A stretch of 64,000 bases of DNA from Lachnospiraceae bacterium (GCA_910575005.1 CAJTCL010000006.1:62001-126000); one strand, 5' to 3'; counted from the first letter of the stretch, positions 8,684 to 18,130 are shown. Translations and numbers: made by a program. Notes: generated from the sequence alone by a model not told the origin.

Positions 8684-9784
8684 ATGGCAAAGAGTGATGG
8701 TCAGGGATTAAAGTATTATACGCTGGCGGAAGATTTAAAACGTATGATACTCGATGGCGGTATTCAGGCAGGGGAGAGGCTTCCCTCAGAAAATGAACTG
8801 TCCGAGCGTTATCAAATCAGCCGCCACACTGTGCGCAAAGCGTTGTCAATTTTGGCAAATGAAGGTTATATCTATGCAGAGCATGGCAAGGGAACTTTCT
8901 GTTCTGAGCTTGTGCGTCATACCAAGACTTCCCGAAATATCGCAGTGGTGACAACCTATCTGTCAGACTATATTTTTCCCAAAGTGGTACAGGGAATTGA
9001 CGGCATTATGGCGCAAAAAGGCTACAGCATTATACTGAAAAATACTCGTAACTCCAGAAAAGCAGAGGCAAAATGCTTAGAGGAGCTGCTGCAGAAGGAT
9101 ATCGAAGGGCTGATTATTGAGCCTAGTAAAAGTGAGATTTTCTGCAAGCATATTTCTCTCTATGAACGTCTGGAACAGTTTGGCATTCCCTATGTGTTTA
9201 TTCAGGGCTGCTATGAGCAGATGAAAGAGAAGCCGCAGGTGCGCATGGACGACTGTAAGGGAGGCTATCTTGTCACAAATCATTTGATTACCTTAGGACA
9301 CAAGAAGATTCTTGGCGTCTTTAAGGCGGATGATGCCCAGGGGCGGGAACGCCATCGGGGTTATGTGCAGGCACTGCAGGAGGCAGGAATTTTGTATGAC
9401 CCAGATAATATTATTTGGTTTCATACGGAAGACCGTGCGATTAAGCCTTTCGCTGCACTTCAGGAACTTGTTCGGCAGGAGAGAGAATTTGACGCTGTAG
9501 TTTGTTACAATGACCAGATTGCTGTGGAAATAGTCAAGGCCTTGGAGGAATGCCATATTAAGGTGCCAGAGCAGGTATCTGTTACAGGATATGACAATTC
9601 TTTTATTGCAGAAAACAGCCGAATCAAGCTGACTACAATTGCCCATCCTCAAGATAAACTGGGGGAAATGGCGGCAAAATTATTGTTGGAGCTGATTCAG
9701 AATCCCAATGCGTCATTGCAGGAAAGCAGAATATTTATCGACCCGGAATTGATCGTTCGGGATTCCTGTAGAAAGCGGGGATAA
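8684..9784 (+). CDS. araR: GntR-type arabinose repressor
   Basis: A 366-residue regulator with the two-part AraR design. Residues ~10-75 form a GntR winged helix (LKYYTLAEDLKRMIL, LPSENELSERYQISRHTVRKAL). The remainder is a LacI/GalR-type sugar-binding domain (IAVVTTYLSDYIFPKVVQGID, QVSVTGYDNS). In Bacillus subtilis AraR represses arabinose genes and L-arabinose relieves it. Here the gene sits directly upstream of araA, and a shared palindrome lies in both promoters. The ATG at 8684 follows GGGAAAGGA. The open frame back to 8504 would cross the promoter and is rejected as start. Confidence 0.88.
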   Translation: MAKSDGQGLKYYTLAEDLKRMILDGGIQAGERLPSENELSERYQISRHTVRKALSILANEGYIYAEHGKGTFCSELVRHTKTSRNIAVVTTYLSDYIFPKVVQGIDGIMAQKGYSIILKNTRNSRKAEAKCLEELLQKDIEGLIIEPSKSEIFCKHISLYERLEQFGIPYVFIQGCYEQMKEKPQVRMDDCKGGYLVTNHLITLGHKKILGVFKADDAQGRERHRGYVQALQEAGILYDPDNIIWFHTEDRAIKPFAALQELVRQEREFDAVVCYNDQIAVEIVKALEECHIKVPEQVSVTGYDNSFIAENSRIKLTTIAHPQDKLGEMAAKLLLELIQNPNASLQESRIFIDPELIVRDSCRKRG

Positions 9785-9810
9785 AGTTTTTTCAGGTTTT
9801 TAGAAAAACA

Positions 9811-9842
9811 ACTTGTATTGACGACCAGACAAGTAATAAAGT
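9811..9842 (+). promoter_or_regulatory. araA promoter with AraR-type operator
   Basis: ACTTGT-12-ACAAGT (9811-9834) overlaps a likely promoter, TTGTAT (9813-9818), 18-bp spacer, TAAAGT (9837-9842). It matches the palindrome before araR in half-sites and spacing. A repressor bound here would block RNA polymerase. Confidence 0.75.
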
Positions 9843-9922
9843 TAAGTTATCAAGACAAGCGCAGGTCTAAGCTAAGGCTGAGATGCTATCACAAAATTAA
9901 ATTATATTACAGGAGGGTTATC

Positions 9923-11422
9923 ATGAAATTACAGAAAGATTACAAGTTTTGGTTCTGCACAGGTTCACAGGATTTATATGGGGATGAATGTCTGAAAAAT
10001 GTAGCAGAGCATTCCAGAATCATTGTGGAACAGTTAAACAAGTCCGGAAAGCTTCCATTTGAAGTTGTGTTAAAGCCCACATTGATTACCAATGAATTGA
10101 TCAGAAAAACCTTCAATGAGGCTAATATTGACGAGGACTGTGCAGGCGTAATCGTATGGTGTCACACGTTCTCCCCAGCAAAATCCTGGATTTTGGGACT
10201 GCAGGAGTACAGAAAACCTTTGCTTCACTTACATACACAGTTTAATGAGGAGATTCCTTATGACACCATCGACATGGATTTCATGAATGAGAATCAGTCC
10301 GCACACGGTGACCGTGAATGGGGCCATATGGTAACACGTATGGGCATTGAGCGTAAAGTTGTGGTTGGACATTGGGACAGCGATGCTGTAAAGGATAAGA
10401 TTGCATCCTGGATGCGTACAGCAATCGGTATCGTGGAAAGCAGCCATGTACGTGTTATGCGTGTAGCTGACAACATGAGAAACGTAGCTGTTACCGAAGG
10501 CGATAAGGTAGAAGCGCAGTTGAAATTTGGCTGGGAGGTAGATGCTTATCCAGTAAATGAGATTGCAGAAGCTGTTGGAGCAGTATCTGAATCTGATACC
10601 AATGCATTGGTAGATGAGTACTATGACAAATATGAGATTTTGTTAGAAGGAAGAGATGCAGACGAGTTTAAGAGACACGTTGCAGTTCAGGCACAGATTG
10701 AGATTGGATTTGAGCGTTTCTTAGAAGAAAAGAATTATCAGGCAATCGTAACACACTTTGGCGATCTTGGTGCATTAAAGCAGCTTCCGGGACTTGCAAT
10801 TCAGCGTCTGATGGAAAAAGGATATGGCTTTGGTGCAGAAGGTGACTGGAAAGTTGCTGCTATGGTTCGTATTATGAAATTGATGTCTGCAGGCATGAAG
10901 GATGCAAAGGGCACTTCCATGTTAGAGGATTATACCTATAATTTGGTACCTGGCAAAGAAGGCATTCTGCAGGCTCATATGTTGGAAATCTGTCCATCAA
11001 TTTCGGAAGGCCCGATTAGTATCAAATGTCAGCCTCTTTCTATGGGTGACAGAGAAGATCCAGCACGTCTGGTATTTACTTCCAAGGAAGGTCCTGGTAT
11101 TGCAACATCCTTGATCGACTTAGGAGATCGTTTCCGCTTGATTATCAACAGTGTAGATTGCAAGAAGGTTGAAAAGCCAATGCCGAAGCTTCCGGTTGCA
11201 ACTGCATTCTGGACACCGCAGCCTGATTTTGCTACTGGCTGTGAAGCATGGATCCTTGCAGGCGGCGCTCACCATACTGCTTTCTCCTATGATGTTACTG
11301 CAGAGCAGATGGGAGACTGGGCAGCAGCTATGGGAATTGAAGCTGTATATATTGACAATAATACCAATATCCGTGACTTTAAGAAAGATTTGATGTTAGG
11401 TCAGGTTGTATTCGGAAAATAA
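9923..11422 (+). CDS. araA: L-arabinose isomerase
   Basis: A 499-residue cytoplasmic enzyme converting L-arabinose to L-ribulose, the normal length for AraA. Family segments seen include FWFCTGSQDLYGDE at the start, VIVWCHTFSPAKSWI, GFGAEGDWKVAAMVR, LEDYTYNL and GGAHHTAFS, which include the metal-binding Glu and His positions. A strong AGGAGGG site precedes ATG 9923. It is the first structural gene of the arabinose operon, about 80 bp downstream of the operator-containing promoter. Confidence 0.97.
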   Translation: MKLQKDYKFWFCTGSQDLYGDECLKNVAEHSRIIVEQLNKSGKLPFEVVLKPTLITNELIRKTFNEANIDEDCAGVIVWCHTFSPAKSWILGLQEYRKPLLHLHTQFNEEIPYDTIDMDFMNENQSAHGDREWGHMVTRMGIERKVVVGHWDSDAVKDKIASWMRTAIGIVESSHVRVMRVADNMRNVAVTEGDKVEAQLKFGWEVDAYPVNEIAEAVGAVSESDTNALVDEYYDKYEILLEGRDADEFKRHVAVQAQIEIGFERFLEEKNYQAIVTHFGDLGALKQLPGLAIQRLMEKGYGFGAEGDWKVAAMVRIMKLMSAGMKDAKGTSMLEDYTYNLVPGKEGILQAHMLEICPSISEGPISIKCQPLSMGDREDPARLVFTSKEGPGIATSLIDLGDRFRLIINSVDCKKVEKPMPKLPVATAFWTPQPDFATGCEAWILAGGAHHTAFSYDVTAEQMGDWAAAMGIEAVYIDNNTNIRDFKKDLMLGQVVFGK

Positions 11423-11449
11423 AATAATAAGTTCTCAAGATGTTTGGTG

Positions 11450-11516
11450 TTCGATAGGGAACAGATTGAGACTATAATGTGAAAGCGGGTGGCCAACGGG
11501 TGGTCATTCCGCTTTC
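11450..11516 (+). promoter_or_regulatory. Possible internal promoter and hairpin before talC
   Basis: TTCGAT (11450-11455), 17-bp spacer and a perfect -10 TATAAT (11473-11478) are followed by the hairpin GAAAGCGG (11481-11488) with CCGCTTTC (11509-11516). The -35 is weak. Alternatively the hairpin is an mRNA-stability element inside the operon. Confidence 0.4.
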
Positions 11517-11540
11517 GGTCAAAGAAAGAGAGGAAGTAAA

Positions 11541-12194
11541 ATGAAATTTTTTATTGACACAGCCAATGTAGAGGATATTCGCAAAGCAAATGACATGGGA
11601 GTGATCTGCGGTGTTACGACCAATCCATCTCTGATTGCAAAAGAAGGCAGAGATTTTAGCGAAGTAATCAAAGAGATCACAACGATCGTGGATGGCCCAA
11701 TCAGCGGTGAGGTAAAGGCAACGACTGTGGATGCAGAGGGTATGATTAAGGAAGGCCGTGAAATTGCAGCAATTCATAAAAATATGATTGTGAAGATCCC
11801 TATGACTGTAGAAGGGTTAAAGGCAGTGAAGGTTCTTGCAGCAGAAGGCATCAAGACGAATGTAACACTGATCTTTTCTGCAAATCAGGCATTGTTAGCA
11901 GCAAAAGCAGGCGCGACTTATGTATCTCCATTCCTGGGACGTCTGGATGATATCAGCCAGCCAGGAATTGATTTGATTGAAGATATTGTTGCCATCTTTA
12001 GTAATTATGATATCAAGACAGAGATCATCGCTGCAAGTGTTCGTAATCCAATCCATGTAACCGACTGTGCACTTGCCGGAGCTGATATTGCAACTGTTCC
12101 TTATAGTGTTATTGAGCAGATGACCAAGCATCCATTGACTGACCAGGGAATTGAAAAATTCCAGAAGGACTACAAGGCAGTATTCGGAGAGTAA
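11541..12194 (+). CDS. talC: Transaldolase / fructose-6-phosphate aldolase family (TalC-like)
   Basis: A 217-residue short transaldolase of the TalC/MipB/FSA family, a TIM barrel using a Schiff-base lysine in the VKIPMT segment (about residue 86). It begins [11 protein letters not shown] and contains GVTTNPSLI and [14 protein letters not shown]. In this pentose operon the transaldolase reaction of the non-oxidative pentose phosphate pathway is the likely job; aldolase activity cannot be excluded. AGAGAGGAAG precedes ATG 11541. A hairpin (11481-11516) separates it from araA. Confidence 0.93.
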   Translation: MKFFIDTANVEDIRKANDMGVICGVTTNPSLIAKEGRDFSEVIKEITTIVDGPISGEVKATTVDAEGMIKEGREIAAIHKNMIVKIPMTVEGLKAVKVLAAEGIKTNVTLIFSANQALLAAKAGATYVSPFLGRLDDISQPGIDLIEDIVAIFSNYDIKTEIIAASVRNPIHVTDCALAGADIATVPYSVIEQMTKHPLTDQGIEKFQKDYKAVFGE

Positions 12195-12207
12195 ACAGAA
12201 CAGAGAA

Positions 12208-12269
12208 CCCGTCTAAGTCTGTTGGACAGACGGGAAGCAGGCAATCAAATTTTAATCAGGATTTGATTG
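12208..12269 (+). other. Two intra-operon hairpins before the transketolase genes
   Basis: CCCGTCT (12208-12214) pairs with AGACGGG (12228-12234). CAATCAAAT (12242-12250) pairs with ATTTGATTG (12261-12269). Neither has a U tract, so mRNA processing or stability is more likely than termination. Confidence 0.5.
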
Positions 12270-12290
12270 TAAATGAGAAGGAGAATTTAC

Positions 12291-13130
12291 ATGGAAAACT
12301 TAGAGCTTCAGAAAACTGCTAATGAAGTCCGCAAAGGTATTGTAACGGCTGTCCATGCTGCAAAGGCAGGGCATCCGGGCGGTTCTCTCTCAGCAGCAGA
12401 TGTATTTACTTACTTATATTTTGAAGAAATGAACATTGATCCCAAAGATCCTAAGAAGGCCGATCGTGACCGCTTTGTATTGTCTAAAGGACATACAGCG
12501 CCAGGATTATATTCTACCCTTGCCAACCGTGGATTTTTTCCAGTTGAAGATTTAAAGACGCTGCGTCAGATTGGTTCCCATTTACAGGGACATCCATGTC
12601 TGCAGCATACACCTGGGATTGATATGTCAAGCGGTTCCTTGGGACAGGGAATTTCTGCAGCAGTGGGAATGGCATTGTCTGCAAAACTGAGCAACGATAA
12701 TTATCGTGTCTATACACTGTTGGGAGATGGTGAGATCCAGGAAGGTCAGGTATGGGAGGCAGCAATGTTTGCCGGACACCGTAAGCTGGATAATCTGGTA
12801 GTGATTGTTGATAACAATGGCCTGCAGATTGATGGAAAGGTAGAGGATGTCTGCTCTCCTTATCCGATTGATGATAAATTTAAGGCATTCAATTTCCATG
12901 TGATCAATGTCGATGACGGCAATGATTATGATAAGCTCCGCGCCGCTTTTCAGGAGGCTAAGCAGACCAAAGGAATGCCTACTGCTATCGTTATGAAAAC
13001 GGTCAAAGGCAAAGGAGTTTCCTTTATGGAAAATCAGGCTGGGTGGCATGGAAAAGCTCCAAATGATGAAGAGTACGCTACCGCAATGGAAGAATTAGAG
13101 AAAGCAGGTGAAGCATTATGCCAGAAGTAA
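12291..13130 (+). CDS. Transketolase, N-terminal (thiamine-pyrophosphate) subunit
   Basis: A 279-residue subunit carrying the TPP-binding half of transketolase. Visible elements are GHPGGSLSAADV, SKGHTAPGLY and the TPP motif GDGEIQEGQVWEA with NNGLQIDG. It must pair with the C-terminal half encoded next, whose ATG at 13118 overlaps this stop by 13 nt. The complete enzyme moves two-carbon units between sugar phosphates such as xylulose 5-phosphate and ribose 5-phosphate. Split transketolases are common in clostridia. GAAGGAG precedes ATG 12291. Confidence 0.95.
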   Translation: MENLELQKTANEVRKGIVTAVHAAKAGHPGGSLSAADVFTYLYFEEMNIDPKDPKKADRDRFVLSKGHTAPGLYSTLANRGFFPVEDLKTLRQIGSHLQGHPCLQHTPGIDMSSGSLGQGISAAVGMALSAKLSNDNYRVYTLLGDGEIQEGQVWEAAMFAGHRKLDNLVVIVDNNGLQIDGKVEDVCSPYPIDDKFKAFNFHVINVDDGNDYDKLRAAFQEAKQTKGMPTAIVMKTVKGKGVSFMENQAGWHGKAPNDEEYATAMEELEKAGEALCQK

Positions 13131-14062
13131 AGAAGATCGCAACCAGAGACAGCTACGGTAACGCGCTGGTAGAGTTGGGCAAAGAGCATGATAATCTGGT
13201 AGTATTAGATGCCGATCTTGCAGCAGCTACCAAGACAGGAGTATTTAAGAAGGAATTTCCAGACAGGCATATTGACTGTGGAATTGCAGAGTGTAATATG
13301 ATGGGTATTGCAGCAGGAGTTGCTGCAACCGGCAAGGTTCCCTTTGTAAGTTCTTTTGCTATGTTTGCAGCAGGCAGAGCTTTTGAGCAGGTAAGAAATT
13401 CTGTTGGTTATCCTCATTTAAATGTCAAGATTGGTGCAACTCATGCCGGAATCTCTGTTGGAGAGGATGGAGCAACTCACCAGTGTAATGAAGATATAGC
13501 ACTGATGCGCACCATTCCTGGTATGACAGTCATCAATCCTTCGGATGATGTGGAAGCAAAAGCCGCAGTGAAAGCTGCTTATGAGATGGATGGTCCTGTT
13601 TATCTGAGATTTGGAAGACTTGCTGTGCCCGTAATTAACGATGGTGCAGACTATAAGTTTGAGATTGGAAAAGGCGTTCTCTTGAAAGAGGGCAGTGATG
13701 TGACAATTGTTGCCACTGGGCTTTGTGTGGGTGCAGCTTTAGAAGCAGCAGAGAAGCTTGCCGCAGATGGAATCAGTGCAGAGGTGATCAATATTCATAC
13801 CATCAAGCCTTTGGATGAAGAGATGATCCTCAATTCTGCTAAGAAGACAGGTAAGGTTGTGACAGCGGAAGAGCATTCTGTAATTGGTGGTCTCGGCAGT
13901 GCAGTTTGTGACTGTTTAAGTGAGAAGATGCCCACTCCAGTTTGCAAAATCGGTGTCAATGATGTATATGGTGAATCTGGTCCAGCAGTGAAGCTGCTTG
14001 AAAAATATGGATTGGATGCACAGGGTATTTATGAGAAGGTAAAGGCATTTGCCACAAAATAG
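13118..14062 (+). CDS. Transketolase, C-terminal subunit
   Basis: A 314-residue partner of the upstream half. It has the pyrimidine-binding domain (VVLDADLAAATKTGVF, FIDCGIAECNMMGIAAG-like segment, GATHAGISVGEDGATHQ) and a C-terminal transketolase domain ending in VYGESGPAVKLLEKYGLD. The 13-nt overlap indicates translational coupling and equal synthesis of both halves. The 148-nt gap that follows contains a 14-bp inverted repeat before the kinase gene. Confidence 0.95.
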   Translation: MPEVKKIATRDSYGNALVELGKEHDNLVVLDADLAAATKTGVFKKEFPDRHIDCGIAECNMMGIAAGVAATGKVPFVSSFAMFAAGRAFEQVRNSVGYPHLNVKIGATHAGISVGEDGATHQCNEDIALMRTIPGMTVINPSDDVEAKAAVKAAYEMDGPVYLRFGRLAVPVINDGADYKFEIGKGVLLKEGSDVTIVATGLCVGAALEAAEKLAADGISAEVINIHTIKPLDEEMILNSAKKTGKVVTAEEHSVIGGLGSAVCDCLSEKMPTPVCKIGVNDVYGESGPAVKLLEKYGLDAQGIYEKVKAFATK

Positions 14063-14074
14063 ATAAAAACGGAA

Positions 14075-14183
14075 CAGGTAACTGAAAATAGAAGCAATGT
14101 GTAACTGGTTGTTGAACACTCAACGATATTTATAATTGAATGTCTAGAAGCTGGGATATGTGTTGTTCTTTTTCAGTTACCTG
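14075..14183 (+). repeat. 14-bp inverted repeat spanning the transketolase-kinase gap
   Basis: CAGGTAACTGAAAA (14075-14088) and TTTTCAGTTACCTG (14170-14183) are exact reverse complements 81 nt apart. The right arm ends 11 nt before the GGAGGG of the kinase gene. In mRNA this would close a large loop just upstream of translation. Confidence 0.6.
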
Positions 14184-14210
14184 AATTTGAATATGGAGGG
14201 ATTTTTCAAA

Positions 14211-15812
14211 ATGGATAAGAATCTTATTATTGAAGACATTCAGAACGGGAAAACTGCGTTAGGTATTGAATTTGGCTCTACCAGAATCAAAGCTGTATTG
14301 GTGGGAAGCGACAATACACCGATCGCATCTGGCGCTCATGACTGGGAAAATCAATATGTAGACCATATCTGGACTTATAGCTTGGACGCCATTTGGAATG
14401 GTCTGCAGGACTGCTACAGCAAGATGGCTGAGGATGTGAAGAATCAGTATGGTGTGACACTGACCACAGTTGGTGCACTTGGATTCAGTGCGATGATGCA
14501 TGGTTACATGGCATTTGATAAAGATAATGAATTATTGGTTCCGTTCCGTACCTGGAGAAATACCATTACAGAGGAAGCTTCTAAAAAGCTGACAGAAGTA
14601 TTTCAATTCAATATTCCTCAGAGATGGAGCATTGCCCATCTGTATCAGGCGATCTTGAACAAAGAAGAGCATGTAAGCGCTATTACATATTTCACTACTC
14701 TTGCTGGTTATGTACATTGGAAATTGACTGGGCAGCAGGTATTAGGTGTTGGAGAGGCATCTGGAATGTTCCCAATCGATTCAGAATCAAGGGATTTTGA
14801 TCAGAAAATGATGGAGCAGTTTAATGATTTGATTGAAGGAGAAGGATTCTCCTGGAAATTAGATGATATTATCCCCAAGGTATTGTCGGCTGGAGAAAAT
14901 GCAGGTACCTTGACAGAGGAAGGTGCAAAACTGTTGGATGTAAGCGGAAACCTAAAGGCAGGAGTTCCAGTTTGTCCGCCAGAAGGTGATGCAGGAACAG
15001 GAATGACTGCAACAAAGAGTGTGGCACAGCGTACTGGAAATGTCTCCGCTGGTACTTCTGTATTTGCTATGGCAGTACTTGAGAAAAATCTGTCTAAAGT
15101 ACATGAGGAAATTGATATGGTCACAACTCCAGACGGAAGTCCGGTTGCTATGGTTCACTGCAACAACTGTACCTCTGATCTGAATGCATGGGTTAATCTG
15201 TTTAAAGAATTTGCAGAGAGCTTTGGTGTGGAAGTAGATATGACAAAATTGTTCTCTGTACTCTACAACAAGGCTATGGAGGGCGATCCAGAGTGTGGCG
15301 GCCTTTTGGCATACAATTATTTCTCTGGTGAGCATATTACAGGTTTTGAGGAGGGACGTCCTCTGTTTGTGCGCACGCCGAACAGCAAGTTTAATCTCGC
15401 CAACTTTATGCGTGTACATCTCTTTACCGCTTTGGGCGCATTGAAGACTGGACTGGACATTCTTCTGAAAGAGGAGCATGTAGAATTAGATGAATTGATG
15501 GGACATGGCGGACTCTTTAAGACAAAGGGTGTGGGCCAGAAGGTTATGGCTGCAGCCGTAAACGTACCTGTTTCTGTTATGGAGACTGCTGGAGAAGGCG
15601 GAGCATGGGGAATCGCATTGCTTGCTTCTTATATGGTAAATAAGGGGGCAGATGAGACATTGTCCCAGTATCTGGATGATAAGGTATTTGCAGGTCAGGA
15701 AAGCGTAACTTTAAGCCCAGATGCCAAGGATGTGGAAGGTTTTGATACCTTTATCAAGCGTTACAGTGAAGGACTTGCAATTGAGCGTGCAGCCGTAGAT
15801 TCTTTGAACTAA
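14211..15812 (+). CDS. FGGY-family pentulose kinase, likely L-ribulokinase by context
   Basis: A 533-residue FGGY carbohydrate kinase with two actin-like domains. Seen are [15 protein letters not shown] (phosphate-binding strand), [10 protein letters not shown] and the C-terminal [15 protein letters not shown]. The sequence looks closer to xylulokinase-type FGGY proteins than to Bacillus AraB, but araA and araD flank the group and no other kinase is present. L-ribulose phosphorylation to L-ribulose 5-phosphate is therefore the inferred reaction. ATG 14211 has GGAGGG 10 nt upstream. A xylulokinase role remains possible. Confidence 0.85.
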   Translation: MDKNLIIEDIQNGKTALGIEFGSTRIKAVLVGSDNTPIASGAHDWENQYVDHIWTYSLDAIWNGLQDCYSKMAEDVKNQYGVTLTTVGALGFSAMMHGYMAFDKDNELLVPFRTWRNTITEEASKKLTEVFQFNIPQRWSIAHLYQAILNKEEHVSAITYFTTLAGYVHWKLTGQQVLGVGEASGMFPIDSESRDFDQKMMEQFNDLIEGEGFSWKLDDIIPKVLSAGENAGTLTEEGAKLLDVSGNLKAGVPVCPPEGDAGTGMTATKSVAQRTGNVSAGTSVFAMAVLEKNLSKVHEEIDMVTTPDGSPVAMVHCNNCTSDLNAWVNLFKEFAESFGVEVDMTKLFSVLYNKAMEGDPECGGLLAYNYFSGEHITGFEEGRPLFVRTPNSKFNLANFMRVHLFTALGALKTGLDILLKEEHVELDELMGHGGLFKTKGVGQKVMAAAVNVPVSVMETAGEGGAWGIALLASYMVNKGADETLSQYLDDKVFAGQESVTLSPDAKDVEGFDTFIKRYSEGLAIERAAVDSLN

Positions 15813-15825
15813 GAGGGAGGAAGTT

Positions 15826-16527
15826 ATGTTAGAGGAATTAAAGAAAGCAGTGTATGAAGCAAATATGGATTTGCCACGTTATGGCCTGGTGACATTCACC
15901 TGGGGCAATGTCAGCGCCATTGACAGAGAGAGTGGTTTATTTGTCATTAAACCCAGTGGAGTGGATTATGAGAAGTTGAAACCAGAAGATATGGTAGTGA
16001 TGGATCTCGAGGGAAATAAGGTAGAGGGCAAGTACAATCCTTCTTCTGATACGGCAACACATCTTGAATTGTACAAGGCATTTCCAGAAATTGGCGGAGT
16101 GGTACATACACATTCTTCCTATGCGACGAGCTGGGCACAGGCAGGGAGAAGTATTCCCTGTTATGGAACCACACATGCAGATTATATGTATGGTGAGATT
16201 CCCTGCGTGCGCTGCCTGACCAAAGAAGAGATTGACGGCGCATATGAAGAAAATACGGGACATTTGATTGTAAATTCTTTCAACGAAATGGGCAAGGATG
16301 TGATGGCTGTTCCAGCAGTGCTCTGCAAGAATCATGGGCCATTTGCATGGGGCAAGGATGCGCATGAGGCAGTTCACAATGCTGTGGTACTAGAAGAGGT
16401 GGCTAAGATGGCTTACCGTGCTGAGACCATCAATCCTCGTATTCAGCCAGCGCCTCAGGAATTGCAGGATAAGCATTATTACCGCAAGCATGGGGCAAAT
16501 GCTTACTATGGACAGAAGGAAGAGTAA
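15826..16527 (+). CDS. araD: L-ribulose-5-phosphate 4-epimerase
   Basis: A 233-residue class II aldolase-fold epimerase converting L-ribulose 5-phosphate to D-xylulose 5-phosphate. Diagnostic segments are [25 protein letters not shown], the zinc-binding [14 protein letters not shown] and [13 protein letters not shown]. It is 13 nt downstream of the kinase with a GAGGGAGGAAG site and is the last gene before a terminator. Its product feeds the transketolase and transaldolase encoded in the same operon. Confidence 0.96.
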   Translation: MLEELKKAVYEANMDLPRYGLVTFTWGNVSAIDRESGLFVIKPSGVDYEKLKPEDMVVMDLEGNKVEGKYNPSSDTATHLELYKAFPEIGGVVHTHSSYATSWAQAGRSIPCYGTTHADYMYGEIPCVRCLTKEEIDGAYEENTGHLIVNSFNEMGKDVMAVPAVLCKNHGPFAWGKDAHEAVHNAVVLEEVAKMAYRAETINPRIQPAPQELQDKHYYRKHGANAYYGQKEE

Positions 16528-16545
16528 ATTTAATGATTAAAGATG

Positions 16546-16610
16546 CAAGAATGCTTTAGTGTTCTTGGGGCGGTGCGCAGGTTAGTTTTGCTGACCTGCG
16601 CATTTTCCTC
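16546..16610 (+). terminator. Arabinose operon terminator, copy of a dispersed hairpin element
   Basis: GCGCAGGTTAG (16575-16585) pairs with CTGACCTGCGC (16591-16601), one G-U pair, followed by a T-rich tail. A CAAGAA/TTCTTG hairpin precedes it (16546-16567). The two-hairpin unit resembles 45117-45166. The minus-strand ftsZ-like gene ends just beyond, so the site may serve both strands. Confidence 0.75.
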
Positions 16611-17867
16611 TTATTTTATATGATTTTTGCTGTAGTTTGCTATAAATTTTGGGATTTTTAATTCTGTTTGTTTTGAATGTATTACCGCAGGCTGTTCTGG
16701 CAGGCTTCGTCTGGCCTGTCTGGGATCAGAAGTGCCAGAGGGTGTTTGGTAAGCAGATTTCTGACGTTTGGTATAAATAGAATCTGGAGGTTTGTGAGAA
16801 GCTGTTTTTATTTCATTTATATAATTTGATATAGGTTTTCTGGCATTATATTCGTTCCTGTAAGTGGGATTTTTTATAGAACCTGCTGAAGTTCGATTGT
16901 CGATTGTTTGGTTATTCTGATTCATACCAGTAGCAATAATGGTAATTACAATTTTATCAGTATCAAAATTATCTGGTTCTACTGTTCCCCAAATAAGATT
17001 GACATTTTCTCCGGCAAGTTCTCGCAGATAAGAGATCGCTGGGGCAAGTTCTTGTAAATTGATTTCTCCGCTTGAGTTAAAAAGAATGTTCGTGGCACCG
17101 GAAATATTGGTGTCCAAAAGAGGAGAGTTGATGGCTTGTTCCACGGCATCCTGAACAGAACCATCTGAGTTGACACTTCCAATTCCAAGATGTCCAATTC
17201 CTTTATTCAACAGGGTGGTGCGCAGATCGTTGAAATCCAGATTGATATCTCCTTGATTAAAAATAATATTAGTTATTCCTTCAATTGTGTACTTTAAGAC
17301 AGTATCAGCAGTTTCAAAGGCATTTTTCAAGAAAAAAGGTTTGTCTGACAGTCCAAGAAGTTTGTCATTGGGAATCACAAGCAGAGTGTCAGCATATTTT
17401 TCCAGTTCAGCAATTCCACTTTTGCTGGCATTGACGCGAGGAAGGCTTTCAAAAGAAAAGGGGGTTGTCACCACAGCGACGGTAAGGATGCTGGATTCTT
17501 TGCAGAGCCTGGCAATTACCGGTGTGGCGCCAGTTCCAGTTCCACCTCCCATACCACAAGTTAAAATTACCATATCGCCGTCTTTAATCAGTTCTCGAAT
17601 TTCATCTTCATTTTCAACGGCTGCAGCTTCGCCTATCGCTGGGTCAGCTCCGGCACCAAAACCATTGGTCAAGCGCTGGCCAATGGAGAGCTTTTTCTCA
17701 GCTTTACAGGTTTCTAGAACTTGCTGATCTGTGTTTATAGCGATAAATTGCACATTTGCCACATTAGAGTTAATCATTCGATTTAGGGCATTGTTGCCGC
17801 CGCCTCCAATGCCAATGACGTAGATTTTCGGTATATTTTTGAGGGTAGCATCTTTAATTTCTATCAT
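16611..17867 (-). CDS. Divergent FtsZ-family GTPase
   Basis: A 418-residue tubulin-like GTPase. The G-box GGGTGTG is at residues 107-113 and the nucleotide loop GIGGGGNNALNRM near 19-31. The T7 catalytic loop is intact (N209, D211, D214), so GTP hydrolysis on polymerisation is expected. A linker of ~85 residues leads to IPKFIANYSKN, which resembles the FtsZ tail that binds FtsA or SepF. The core departs from housekeeping clostridial FtsZ at many positions (GFGAGADPAIG; SFESLPRVNASKSG), and the gene is not in a division cluster. A second, specialised FtsZ is therefore likely. It faces an XRE/ImmA pair across repeated operator-like sites. Confidence 0.85.
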   Translation of the reverse strand: MIEIKDATLKNIPKIYVIGIGGGGNNALNRMINSNVANVQFIAINTDQQVLETCKAEKKLSIGQRLTNGFGAGADPAIGEAAAVENEDEIRELIKDGDMVILTCGMGGGTGTGATPVIARLCKESSILTVAVVTTPFSFESLPRVNASKSGIAELEKYADTLLVIPNDKLLGLSDKPFFLKNAFETADTVLKYTIEGITNIIFNQGDINLDFNDLRTTLLNKGIGHLGIGSVNSDGSVQDAVEQAINSPLLDTNISGATNILFNSSGEINLQELAPAISYLRELAGENVNLIWGTVEPDNFDTDKIVITIIATGMNQNNQTIDNRTSAGSIKNPTYRNEYNARKPISNYINEIKTASHKPPDSIYTKRQKSAYQTPSGTSDPRQARRSLPEQPAVIHSKQTELKIPKFIANYSKNHIK

Positions 17868-17998
17868 AATAATCTTACATCCTTTCTGTTCGATTTTTGA
17901 ATATCATTTGAGTCTTCCCACTTTTTACTACAATGAAATAATTGATAAATCATTTCCCCATTTTTATAGACATCAAGATAATTATGTATATGATAATT

Positions 17999-18094
17999 TT
18001 GCAAAAATGCAAGTAAAAAATGCAAAAATGCAAAACTTAAATTATATATAGCATTTCTGCAAAAGAAAGTCAAGAATATTTTGCAAAAATGCAA
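17999..18094. promoter_or_regulatory. Four operator-like repeats between ftsZ-like gene and XRE regulator
   Basis: The palindrome TTGCA-AAAA-TGCAA occurs exactly at 17999-18012 and 18081-18094. Close variants are ATGCA-AAAA-TGCAA (18020-18033) and TAGCA-TTTC-TGCAA (18049-18062). Starts are spaced 21, 29 and 32 bp, near two or three helical turns. The array lies upstream of both divergent genes and probably binds the XRE protein encoded on its right. Confidence 0.7.
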
Positions 18095-18101
18095 AAAAGG
18101 G

Positions 18102-18130
18102 TTGAAAAGAAAATAAAAATGGGGTACAAT
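18102..18130 (+). promoter_or_regulatory. Promoter of the XRE/ImmA operon
   Basis: TTGAAA (18102-18107), 17-bp spacer, TACAAT (18125-18130). It begins 8 bp after the fourth operator-like repeat. Confidence 0.75.

Noticed and set aside
16611-17867. Calling this gene the housekeeping ftsZ
   Set aside because: The core sequence departs from usual clostridial FtsZ and the locus has no division-cluster genes; without the rest of the genome I left the symbol empty.
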